From Psychroflexus salarius (GTDB lineage: Bacteria > Bacteroidota > Bacteroidia > Flavobacteriales > Flavobacteriaceae): 64,000 nt of DNA. The stretch spans positions 17,420 to 81,419 of the forward strand of contig NZ_FQTW01000010.1 of the NCBI RefSeq assembly GCF_900129035.1. Reading direction: 5' to 3'. The position numbers were made by a program, and so were the translations under genes. The notes under the pieces were generated by a model, which was not told the origin of the DNA, did no database searches, and worked only from the letters and a program-made list of their open reading frames with translations. Below, piece after piece: positions 19,105 to 27,670 of this stretch (within the stretch, counting starts at the first letter, position 1; the number at the start of each line of letters is the position of its first letter).

Positions 19105-19407
19105 TTATTTATTGGCTGTTTCTTCAATCTTTATAATCAAATCATTTGCCGATAATACGCCTGATTGACGCCAAACCATCTCGCCTGACTTATAAAGCAT
19201 ATAAGTAGGCAAGTTTTTTACACGTAAGGCTTCAATAAGTTGCTCATTAGATTCTGCATTGATTTTTATTAGTTTAGCCGAATCTCCAACCGCTGCTGAA
19301 ACATCTTTCAATGTTTCATGAATCACTTCACAGTTTTCATCCCAATCTGCAAAAAAATTCAGCAAAACTGGTTTTTCTAGATCTATTAATTCTCCAAACT
19401 TTGTCAT
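19105..19407 (-). CDS. Thioredoxin-fold protein lacking the first active-site cysteine
   Basis: A 100-residue cytoplasmic thioredoxin-family protein without a signal peptide. The fold markers are present: PVLLNFFADWD, then the LPTYMLYKSGE segment with the conserved cis-proline. The active site normally reads WCxxC; here it reads ADWDENC, so the nucleophilic first cysteine is Asp and only the second remains. It cannot make the usual disulfide and may be a monothiol, chaperone-like or degenerate member. It lies 70 bases downstream of the RND permease on the same strand. Confidence 0.85.
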   Translation of the reverse strand: MTKFGELIDLEKPVLLNFFADWDENCEVIHETLKDVSAAVGDSAKLIKINAESNEQLIEALRVKNLPTYMLYKSGEMVWRQSGVLSANDLIIKIEETANK

Positions 19408-19477
19408 AAGAGTTTGATGTTGGTTTCGTCTTACTAATGTAATAAAAAATTTAACTAAGGCTATCTTATTACTTAAA

Positions 19478-22400
19478 TTACACCTTTTTAAACTTCAATT
19501 TTGCTCTAATTGTTAAATAGAACATGACTGGCACAACAACTAAGGTTAAGAATGTAGCAAAAATTAACCCGAAAATTACTGTCCAAGCTAAAGGTCCCCA
19601 AAAAACAACGTTATCGCCACCCATGTAAATTTTTGGATCATAATCTGTAAATAACGAAAAGAAGTCTATGTTTAAACCAATGGCTAAAGGTATTAAACCT
19701 AAAACAGTAGTTATTGCGGTTAATAATACTGGTCTTAAACGAGATTTACCACCAGCAGTAATTAATTCAAAATAATCATTTCTGCTTAGCATTTGATCGT
19801 CTTCTACATTATTTTCTTCTTTTTTACGATCGATTAAAATTTGCGTATAATCAACTAAAACAATGGCATTATTAACCACAATTCCAGCTAACGAAATTAC
19901 ACCCATCATCGTCATAATAACCACAAAATCCATTTGAAAAATAACCAAGCCAAACAAGACACCAACTAAACTTAAAATTACAGCTGATAAAATAATTACA
20001 GGTTTTGATATCGAATTAAATTGAGCTACTAAAATTAACAAAATACTACCTAGCGCTAATAGTAAAGCTTTCAACAAAAAGTCCATATTATTGGCTTGCT
20101 CTTCTTGTTCGCCTGTGAATTGATAAGTCATATTTTCCTGCTTATCATAATACTTCAACTCTTCTTTAATAGCGTTAACAATTTCAGTTGGATTATATCC
20201 TGCTAAAACATTAGAATAAACTGTTATCACACGTTTTAAGTCTTTCCGCTTAATTGCGTTGAAAGTCGCTGTAGGATTCTTTTTAATTAAAGCTGAAATT
20301 GGCACCTGCACAATTTGACCTTTTAGATTTCTAAAAGTAACTGGTTGATTAAATATGGCATTTTCATCATAACGCTGTGATTCATTAAAACGAACATTAA
20401 TTTCATAATCTTCATCGTTATCTTTAAAGGTTGAGGCTTCCTGACCAAATACAGATCGTCTTATCGTTTGGCCTATCATTGCAGCTGAAATTCCTAGTTC
20501 GCCAGCTTTTTCACGATCAATTAGCAGTTCTAGCTCTGGCTTAGACTTATTAACATCTATTTTTAATTCTTCAATACCATCAATATTAAGCTCATTGATA
20601 AATGTTCTAACATCTTCAGCTTCTGCTAACATCTCATCGTAATTTTCACCTTTAACTTCAAGGTTAATTGGGTAACCTGCTGGAGGTCCGACCGCATCTT
20701 TTTCTACGATAATTGAGACACCTGGAAAACCTTTTACGGCTTGCCTTACTTCGGTTAACACTTGCGTACTTGATATATCACGACGCAATTTAAATTCACG
20801 TAATGTTAATGTCACTTTTCCTTTATGTGGCATTTCATTGGCCATTCCGCTGTTGGTGTTTGGGTTTCCAGCACCTTTACCAACTTGGGCAATGGCAGAT
20901 TCAACCATGAAATTATAGCCGTCTTCATCTTCGTACTTTTTAATAGCTTCGTAAACTTTGGCTTCAACTTTTTTGGTTAAAGCATTGGTTTTGTCAATAT
21001 CAGTACCTTCAGGGTACTCGATATAAGTCATAATTTGGTTAGGTTCATTTTCTGGAAAAAACAAAACCTTTGGTTGTGCTACACCAACTAAAAAGAAAGC
21101 CATAATCAATAAGGCAACTGTTCCAAAAAAGAAGACATAAGCCATCTTTTTATATAAAGCAAACTTTAATGTTTTTTCGTAAAAATATTCTAACTTTTTA
21201 AGCAACTTGAATTGAAAGTAATCTATAGCTTTTAGTAATAAAAACTTATAAACCCATAACATAATTGCTGTAAATATAGCAAGGTTACCAATGCCTCTAA
21301 AGGCTCCAAAATCTAATACAAATCCAGAAACAACAAGTGCAATACCTACTACAAAAAGAATTAAACTCCATCTAACTAATTGTTTTTTGGTAAACTCTTC
21401 TTCTTCAATTTTCATAAACTGAGAAGTCAACATCGCGTTGATGACTAAAGCTACAAAAAGTGAAGATGTTAAGACTACTGAAAGTGTGATCGGAAAGTAA
21501 ATCATAAACTTACCTATAGTACCTGGCCAAAGTCCAAGCGGGAAGAATGCAGCTAAAGTAGTTGCGGTTGAAGCTATGATTGGCCATGCGATTTCTCCAA
21601 TACCTTGTTTGGCAGCTTTAATTCTTGGCAAGCCTTGGTCCATCAAGCTATAAACATTTTCTACAACTACAATACCATTATCTACTAGCATTCCTAATCC
21701 CATCACCAAGCCAAATAGCACCATTGTATTTAATGTAAAACCAAGCGATGATAATACTGTCAAGGCTAAAAACATCGATAAAGGTATGGCTATACCAACA
21801 AATAAGGCATTTCTAAAACCTAAGAAAAACATTAAAACACCTACAACTAATATAACACCAAAAATGATGTTGTTTACTAAATCGTTAACTTGATTCTCGG
21901 TTTTAACAGATTGGTCATTGGTAATACTTATATCTAAATCTTCTGGGTAATAGCTGTTTTGTTCTTGTTTAACTAGCGCTTTAATTTGCTCGACAGCTTC
22001 AATCATATTTTTTCCTGCGCGTTTTTTAACGTCGAGCATGACAACAGGCTTAGTATGGTTTCTAGCAAATGTTGTTGGATCTTTTTCATGAAAATTAATT
22101 TGAGCAATATCACTTAAAAATACCGTACCGTCGTCAGACTTAACCACCATGTTTTTAAGTTGATTTGGTGTATCAATTTCACCGATAACACGAATGTTTT
22201 TCTGTAAACCATTCTTAATGACATTACCGCCTGAAATTGTTGTGTTTTCAGATCTAATGGCGTTAATAATATTATCAAAAGAGACTTTTGAAGCGTTCAT
22301 TTTATAAATGTCAACTGCAACTTCAACTTCTTTTTCGTCTACGCCACGTATGCTTGCTTCTTTAATTTGAGGTAAAAGCTCTATTTTATCTTGTAAATGT

Positions 22401-22915
22401 TCCGCAAAATCTTTCAACTTTTGAGTTTTGTAATCGCCAATAAAATTGACGTTCAAAATCGGCATTTCTTCTGATATATTTAAATCAAAAACATTAGGCT
22501 CTACTTTAGCGCCATTGTCTAAAGTTGGCCAAGTGGTTTCAGACTTCACTTGGTCAACTTTATCTTTAATAAGTTGCTTTGCATTAGGAACTTCAATATC
22601 TTCTTCAAACTCAACAATCACCATAGAGTAATCTTGCATGGTTGTTGACGTTATTTCTCTAACACCTTTTACATTTTTAAATTCTTCTTCTAAAGGTTCA
22701 GTGATAAATTTTTCAATATCTTCAACTGAGTTTCCAGGGTTGATTGAACTCACATAAATTTTAGTTTCAACAATTTCAGGAAATGCCTCTCTTGGCATAC
22801 TGTAATAGGATAACAGACCACCGAGTAAGATAATAGCTGTTATGACATAAACCGTCATTTTATTATCTATAGACCATGACGATATCCCGAATTCTTTGTA
22901 AGTGTTTTTGGCCAT
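19478..22915 (-). CDS. RND-family efflux permease (HAE1/AcrB-like)
   Basis: Inner-membrane proton-driven efflux pump of 1145 residues with the classical duplicated RND layout: one N-terminal helix, a large periplasmic loop, six helices, then the same again. The transmembrane motif LVMGLGMLVDNGIVVVENV carries the Asp expected of the proton relay (about residue 400), and the second half repeats it as SLAGIVVNNAIVLVDY. It is the last member of a TetR-TolC-MFP-RND operon, starting seven bases after the membrane-fusion gene stop. Substrates are unknown. Confidence 0.93.
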   Translation of the reverse strand: MAKNTYKEFGISSWSIDNKMTVYVITAIILLGGLLSYYSMPREAFPEIVETKIYVSSINPGNSVEDIEKFITEPLEEEFKNVKGVREITSTTMQDYSMVIVEFEEDIEVPNAKQLIKDKVDQVKSETTWPTLDNGAKVEPNVFDLNISEEMPILNVNFIGDYKTQKLKDFAEHLQDKIELLPQIKEASIRGVDEKEVEVAVDIYKMNASKVSFDNIINAIRSENTTISGGNVIKNGLQKNIRVIGEIDTPNQLKNMVVKSDDGTVFLSDIAQINFHEKDPTTFARNHTKPVVMLDVKKRAGKNMIEAVEQIKALVKQEQNSYYPEDLDISITNDQSVKTENQVNDLVNNIIFGVILVVGVLMFFLGFRNALFVGIAIPLSMFLALTVLSSLGFTLNTMVLFGLVMGLGMLVDNGIVVVENVYSLMDQGLPRIKAAKQGIGEIAWPIIASTATTLAAFFPLGLWPGTIGKFMIYFPITLSVVLTSSLFVALVINAMLTSQFMKIEEEEFTKKQLVRWSLILFVVGIALVVSGFVLDFGAFRGIGNLAIFTAIMLWVYKFLLLKAIDYFQFKLLKKLEYFYEKTLKFALYKKMAYVFFFGTVALLIMAFFLVGVAQPKVLFFPENEPNQIMTYIEYPEGTDIDKTNALTKKVEAKVYEAIKKYEDEDGYNFMVESAIAQVGKGAGNPNTNSGMANEMPHKGKVTLTLREFKLRRDISSTQVLTEVRQAVKGFPGVSIIVEKDAVGPPAGYPINLEVKGENYDEMLAEAEDVRTFINELNIDGIEELKIDVNKSKPELELLIDREKAGELGISAAMIGQTIRRSVFGQEASTFKDNDEDYEINVRFNESQRYDENAIFNQPVTFRNLKGQIVQVPISALIKKNPTATFNAIKRKDLKRVITVYSNVLAGYNPTEIVNAIKEELKYYDKQENMTYQFTGEQEEQANNMDFLLKALLLALGSILLILVAQFNSISKPVIILSAVILSLVGVLFGLVIFQMDFVVIMTMMGVISLAGIVVNNAIVLVDYTQILIDRKKEENNVEDDQMLSRNDYFELITAGGKSRLRPVLLTAITTVLGLIPLAIGLNIDFFSLFTDYDPKIYMGGDNVVFWGPLAWTVIFGLIFATFLTLVVVPVMFYLTIRAKLKFKKV

Positions 22916-22922
22916 AATTAGC

Positions 22923-24098
22923 TTATTTTAAAGGCGTTTCGATTCTAACTTTTTCACCATCTCTAACTGATCTTGAACCACTTGTTATGACATATTGACC
23001 AGCTTTAAGTCCGTTTTTAATTTCAGTAAAACCATTGTAAGATTTACCGATTTCTACTTGAACTTTTTTGGCTTTACCTACATTATCCTTCTCTGGTTGA
23101 AATACATAAATAACTTGTTCTCCACTAGCCGTTTCCTGCATTATGCTTTCTTTAACTACAATCGTGTTTTTACGCCTATAATCGTTAATTTTAACTTTGG
23201 CCATTAAATTAGGCTTAATCACTTCTTTTCCTGACGGGATGCTTATTTTAATTGAAAACTTTCGGTTTGCAGGATTAATGTAATCTGAAATTTGAATAAC
23301 CTGAGCTGAAAAAACTTCATTAACCGCTGTTAAACTCACCTCAACTGAAGTATTTAGGGATATTGCACTTAAATATTGCTCAGGAACTTCAGCACTGATG
23401 TACATTTCTTTTAAGTTAATTAATCTAAATACTGGAGACATTCCAGGACTTACAACTTCGCCTTGGTCGGTTAATTTTTGATCAATTTTACCTGCAAATG
23501 GCGCGCGAATTTTTGTTTTATTAAGCTGCTCTTGCAAACGTTTTACATTTTCTTGCATCGACTTAAAGGCGGTTTCGGCCTCAAGATATTGAATTTCTGA
23601 ACCGATGTTTTGCTCCCACAATCTAGATTGTCGTTCAAATCGTGTTTTAGAGAGTTCTAGTTGTGTTTTAAGTTCTTGTAATTGGTCGCTTAAGCCACCA
23701 TCATCAATCTTTGCTAATAATTGCCCTTTAGAAACTTGATCGCCTTCGCTGACGTAAATTTCTTCTAAAACTCCACTAAATTCGGGATAAATCAGAATAT
23801 TCTCGTCGGTTTGAACGTCTCCTTGAACTTCAACATAATGATTAAAGGTAGTTGTATCTACCTGATTTACTTCAACTAAGCTATAAGAATTAGCTTCTTC
23901 AAAACTTTCAATCTTTTGGTTTAATTTTTCAATTGAAGCATTGAGTTGCCGCTGTTGAGTAGATAATTCTGTCCGCTTTTGGCGCATTAACTCAACATCG
24001 TTAGAGTTAATAACTTCTTCTACCGTTTGTTGCTTTTCATTGCAAGACGCGGTAATTAATAACAGACTTAAAAGACTTATGTTTATTAAATTTTTCAT
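22923..24098 (-). CDS. Efflux RND transporter periplasmic adaptor (membrane fusion protein)
   Basis: Periplasmic lipoprotein of 391 residues linking the RND permease to the outer-membrane channel. The signal peptide ends in a lipobox with Cys19 (LLITASC). A coiled-coil hairpin region is flanked by the split lipoyl-like halves VYVEVQGDVQ-type and KIRAPFAGKIDQKLTDQGEV, followed by a beta-barrel part ending in VRIETPLK. It sits four bases after the TolC gene stop and seven before the permease. Confidence 0.92.
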   Translation of the reverse strand: MKNLINISLLSLLLITASCNEKQQTVEEVINSNDVELMRQKRTELSTQQRQLNASIEKLNQKIESFEEANSYSLVEVNQVDTTTFNHYVEVQGDVQTDENILIYPEFSGVLEEIYVSEGDQVSKGQLLAKIDDGGLSDQLQELKTQLELSKTRFERQSRLWEQNIGSEIQYLEAETAFKSMQENVKRLQEQLNKTKIRAPFAGKIDQKLTDQGEVVSPGMSPVFRLINLKEMYISAEVPEQYLSAISLNTSVEVSLTAVNEVFSAQVIQISDYINPANRKFSIKISIPSGKEVIKPNLMAKVKINDYRRKNTIVVKESIMQETASGEQVIYVFQPEKDNVGKAKKVQVEIGKSYNGFTEIKNGLKAGQYVITSGSRSVRDGEKVRIETPLK

Positions 24099-24102
24099 GG
24101 CT

Positions 24103-25455
24103 TTAATTAGATTGTAGAGGTGTGTTTTTAACTTTTTCGAGTTCGGCTTTTGTGTTAATTAGGTTAAGCATAGCCTGCAAATACTCATTTTGAGCTTGAT
24201 AGAGTTGGGTTTGCGCTTGACGAAGTTCAAAACTTGAAGCTAAACCTTCTTTAAATTTGACTTCGTTTTTATGCTGAATTCGTTCGGCAAGGTTTAGGTT
24301 TTTTTGAGCAATGGTGTAATTTTCAACTGCAAAATCAAAGTCGCTTTGTGCTGCGTTTAAGTCTAATTGAATTTGATTAATGGTTTGTTTGCGTTGTAAC
24401 TTTGCTTTTTCGAGCTCAATTTTGGCTTGTTGCGTTTGGGCATCACGCTTAAATGAACTAAAGATAGGCACATTTAAACTTACACCAATGGTTGCAAACT
24501 CGAACCAATCGGTACCGCTTTCAAAAAACTCAAATTGATTACCAAAACTTGTCGCGCCATAATTGGCAAAAGCAGACAAACTCGGTAAAGCCTGACTTTT
24601 TTGAAGTTTTAACTCTAAATCACGTTGTTCAACAAGGTTTTTAGCAATTTTATAATCAATTGTATTCTCAAAATTAAATTCTTGCGTTTCAGCTTGCAGC
24701 ATGGCTTCTTTAGCAGCTAAATTTTCTAAAGTATCTTCTAGAATAACTTCAACTGAAACATCGATTCCTAGAACCATGTTTAGACTTTCCTTTGCGATGT
24801 TATACATACGCTCAGCATTTCTTAACTGACTTTTTAATTGCTGGCTTGTAATTTGCAGCTGCTCGACATCTTCTTCTTCAGCTAGACCGTTTTCATAAAT
24901 TTGTCGTGTTTCATTTAAATTATCGAGCGCTTCATTCAGATTGTTTTGTGTAATTTCAATTGAATTTTTCGCTAAAAGCACATTTCCATAAGCTGTAATT
25001 ACATTTTTTCGCACTTCAAATGCTGTTTTTTCTTTAGCATTAGCCGAATATTCTAAAAAGGTTTTGGCCGCTTGTAAAGCAACAATGTATGAGCCATCAA
25101 AAATAAGCTGATTAACAGTTCCTGTTGCTCGCATGTTGTGGCGTTGCCCAAATGTTACAGGTACAGTAGTTCCAGGCTCACCTCCAACAATTTCAGCTGG
25201 TAATGGCGTAACCGTTAGTTTTGGGTTGTTTTCGTAATTGACTTGACCGCTAATTTGAGGCAAACCATCGGCTGTTGTTTCCCACTTACGTTTAAGTGCA
25301 ATAGCCACATCTTTTTGGGCATTGAGGTTAGCGTAAGCACTATCGGTTGCAAAGTTTATGGCTTCTTGAAGTGTGAAGTTATAAACTTTGGCTTCTTGTG
25401 AAAATGTGAGATTAACACATAACAAAAGAAGTAAAATTAAGGTTTGTTGTTTCAT
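24103..25455 (-). CDS. TolC-family outer-membrane efflux protein
   Basis: Outer-membrane channel of the tripartite pump, 450 residues. A signal peptide (about residues 1-19, ending TFSQ) is followed by two tandem long-helix repeats rich in Gln, Asn and Leu, with the typical LNLAERIQHKNEVKFKEG and SSFELRQAQTQLYQAQNEYL segments of the second repeat. It starts directly against the TetR regulator stop (25456), so the operon is regulator first, then channel, adaptor and pump. Confidence 0.92.
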   Translation of the reverse strand: MKQQTLILLLLLCVNLTFSQEAKVYNFTLQEAINFATDSAYANLNAQKDVAIALKRKWETTADGLPQISGQVNYENNPKLTVTPLPAEIVGGEPGTTVPVTFGQRHNMRATGTVNQLIFDGSYIVALQAAKTFLEYSANAKEKTAFEVRKNVITAYGNVLLAKNSIEITQNNLNEALDNLNETRQIYENGLAEEEDVEQLQITSQQLKSQLRNAERMYNIAKESLNMVLGIDVSVEVILEDTLENLAAKEAMLQAETQEFNFENTIDYKIAKNLVEQRDLELKLQKSQALPSLSAFANYGATSFGNQFEFFESGTDWFEFATIGVSLNVPIFSSFKRDAQTQQAKIELEKAKLQRKQTINQIQLDLNAAQSDFDFAVENYTIAQKNLNLAERIQHKNEVKFKEGLASSFELRQAQTQLYQAQNEYLQAMLNLINTKAELEKVKNTPLQSN

Positions 25456-26055
25456 TTAGTGTGTGTTTAATAAAGCGTCGAGTCTGTTTTTCCCTTTTAG
25501 TGTAGTGATGCTTCTTAAGTGATAAATTAAAAATTCTTCATAAAGTTGTTTAGGATTTAGGTCTGTTGACTTGAAAAGGTCTTCGTTTTTTATATTCAAC
25601 ATACCTGAAATGTATGCGCGAACAACAAATACAATATTTAAATCGCCTCTATAAAACCCATCTTTCACACCTCGTTCCACATTTTCTGTGCAACATTTAT
25701 CCATAGTACAGATATGAGAGTTTTTAAGTTTTTCGTGAATCTTAGGGTAATATTTCTGCAATTGAAATTGAGGTGAGGCTTTTTCATTTTTTAGCCTTCT
25801 CATGACCGTATTTTTTATTTCAATCATTTCTTGAATAGGATCAAAATTTTGAGCGATCACTTGATGTATTTCGTCATTAATTTGATTTTTAATGTGTTGA
25901 GCGACGGCTTCAACTAAATCAGATTTATTGTTATAGTGCTCATAAATGGTTTTTTTTGAGACACGCATTTCAGCGGCTAAATCGTCCATAGTTACACTCT
26001 TGAATCCATATTCAAGAAACATATCTGCAGCTTTATGTAAAATGTCTATTTTCAT
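25456..26055 (-). CDS. TetR/AcrR-family transcriptional regulator of the efflux operon
   Basis: A 199-residue DNA-binding protein. The N-terminal helix-turn-helix is canonical: FLEYGFKSVTMDDLAAEMRV then SKKTIYEHYNNKSDLVEAV (residues 13-50). The C-terminal domain is the variable ligand-sensing part and contains a CTMDKCC cluster near residue 118 that could respond to thiol-reactive compounds or metals, which is inference. As the first gene of the efflux operon it most likely represses its own transcript. Confidence 0.92.
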   Translation of the reverse strand: MKIDILHKAADMFLEYGFKSVTMDDLAAEMRVSKKTIYEHYNNKSDLVEAVAQHIKNQINDEIHQVIAQNFDPIQEMIEIKNTVMRRLKNEKASPQFQLQKYYPKIHEKLKNSHICTMDKCCTENVERGVKDGFYRGDLNIVFVVRAYISGMLNIKNEDLFKSTDLNPKQLYEEFLIYHLRSITTLKGKNRLDALLNTH

Positions 26056-26127
26056 TTCGGTTGCAAATCTACGTCGGAAACTTTAAAAACAAAATAAGTT
26101 TCCATAGTTTTACAAAACCTTAACAAT

Positions 26128-26160
26128 AAAAAAAAGAGACCTTAATAAGATCTCTTTTTT
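26128..26160. terminator. Intrinsic terminator downstream of the polyprenyl synthetase gene
   Basis: Inverted repeat with AAAAAGAGA on the left and TCTCTTTTTT on the right around a short loop. A-run and T-run make it usable on both strands. On the minus strand it follows the polyprenyl synthetase gene at a distance of about 180 bases. Confidence 0.65.
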
Positions 26161-26171
26161 AAACTGCATTT

Positions 26172-26333
26172 ATACCATTTAGGCATTAAATTAACTGGAA
26201 TAAATCGCCCTTTTTCTCTTTTTATTTCACTTGAAAAATAGACCGTAGCTAAGGCTATGCTCGATTTTTAAAGTTCATAAAAAGCAAAAAATCATCAATT
26301 TCTTTCCCAGTAAATTCAAAACATAAATGGTAT
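26172..26333. mobile_element. Possible MITE with 27-bp imperfect terminal inverted repeats
   Basis: A 162-bp non-coding segment bounded by inverted arms at 26172-26198 and 26307-26333. Twenty-two of 27 positions match, including the outermost ten (ATACCATTTA / TAAATGGTAT). The interior has no reading frame but contains a small palindrome TAGC-TAAG-GCTA. Size, structure and intergenic position fit a miniature inverted-repeat element. No clear target-site duplication is seen. Confidence 0.45.
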
Positions 26334-26342
26334 TAGTTAATT

Positions 26343-27308
26343 TTAAACGCTGCGATTCATTAAGAAATCTCCAAATTCGATTAAAATTTCTTTCTGTTGT
26401 TGTGGTATACCTATATCATCTAAAGATTTATAGGCTTTTTGGGTATAATTCTTAATTTCTTTCTTAACAAATTCAGTTGCGCCAGTAGAGTTATAAAGCG
26501 ATTTTACAGTTTCAATTTTACTGTTAGGGTTTTTAGGACTTATACTAAATAAATGTTCTAATTGACCAGACGAATCGTTTTCAAGTGCTTTTAAGTATAA
26601 ATAGGTTTTTTTATTTTCAATGATGTCACCGCCAACTTGTTTACCAAATTTTTCAGGATCTCCAAAAGCATCTAAGTAATCATCTTGTATTTGAAATGCG
26701 ATTCCTAAATTTTTACCAAAATCATAAATCAAATCCTGCGTATGCTTGTTTTGATTAGCAACTATGGCACCCATTTGTAGTGCTGCCCCAACTAAAACGG
26801 CTGTTTTAAACTCAATCATTTTTAAGTACTCTTCTATACTAACGTCATCGCGTTGCTCAAAATCAATGTCATATTGCTGACCTTCGCAAACTTCTATAGC
26901 TGTTTTACTAAACAATTTTGCAAGTGGTTTAAATTGCTCGTCAGGATAATGCTCAAACAATTGGTAAGCTAGAATTAGCATAGCATCACCAGACAAAATG
27001 CCGGTATTCAAATCCCATTTTTCGTGAACTGTTTTTTGCCCACGCCTTAATGGCGCATCGTCCATAATATCATCGTGAACTAAAGAAAAATTATGAAACA
27101 TCTCTACGGCTAAAGCAGCATACATCGCTTGTTTATGTTGACCAGAAAAAATTTCGGCGCTCATCATGACCAAAATTGGCCGCATACGTTTACCGCCTAA
27201 ATTTAAAATATAATCGATGGGCTTGTAGAGCTGCTCAGGAGTTTCATTGATGTCATAAGATTTTAAAAAATCTAGGAAATCAGATTTATATTGCGCTAGG
27301 GAATCCAT
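26343..27308 (-). CDS. Polyprenyl synthetase (trans-isoprenyl diphosphate synthase)
   Basis: Condenses isopentenyl diphosphate with allylic diphosphates to make isoprenoid chains. The first aspartate-rich motif is HNFSLVHDDIMDDAPLRRG and the second is FQIQDDYLDAFGD; the GGKRMRP motif lies near residue 39. I chose the ATG at 27306-27308 (MDSLAQYKSDFLDFL) because it matches the normal N-terminus; an upstream ATG at 27350 would add 14 hydrophobic residues not expected in this soluble enzyme. Chain length cannot be fixed from sequence. It could serve farnesyl/geranylgeranyl or longer quinone side-chain synthesis. Confidence 0.9.
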   Translation of the reverse strand: MDSLAQYKSDFLDFLKSYDINETPEQLYKPIDYILNLGGKRMRPILVMMSAEIFSGQHKQAMYAALAVEMFHNFSLVHDDIMDDAPLRRGQKTVHEKWDLNTGILSGDAMLILAYQLFEHYPDEQFKPLAKLFSKTAIEVCEGQQYDIDFEQRDDVSIEEYLKMIEFKTAVLVGAALQMGAIVANQNKHTQDLIYDFGKNLGIAFQIQDDYLDAFGDPEKFGKQVGGDIIENKKTYLYLKALENDSSGQLEHLFSISPKNPNSKIETVKSLYNSTGATEFVKKEIKNYTQKAYKSLDDIGIPQQQKEILIEFGDFLMNRSV

Positions 27309-27670
27309 AAAATTGATTTTGAGCGAAAATAAACTTTTTAGAAAATTCAAAAGATGCTATTTAGAAAATAATAAGGTTTCAAAATAAAATACTCTAAAAT
27401 TTGAAGTATAAAATTCTCGTTTTAAAAAGATAAATTAACTATAGTTATTTAGCAAATAAAAAATTCGTAAAAACAAATCAACCTAGGTTACCTCAATTGA
27501 AATAAAAATAATAAAACACTATAATTTTATAGATATCTCAAATTATTGCAAAAATTATGATTTTACCAAATCAAGAAAGCTTCAAAATGAAATCATAAAA
27601 ACCCTTAAAAAAATCGTAGTTTGGTTATAAATTGTAATTTTGTATTACAAATACAATTGTATATCCACAT
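27309..27670. other. AT-rich intergenic region upstream of sucA
   Basis: About 360 bases between divergent genes without a convincing reading frame. A TAATTTTG at 27635-27642 resembles a -7 box for sucA, but the nearest TTTG (27620-27623) is only 11 bases upstream, too close for a standard promoter. Nothing else recognisable is seen. Confidence 0.4.

Noticed and set aside
27620..27642. sucA promoter TTTG / TAATTTTG.
   Set aside because: The spacing of 11 bases is far below the 17-23 normal for Bacteroidota promoters.
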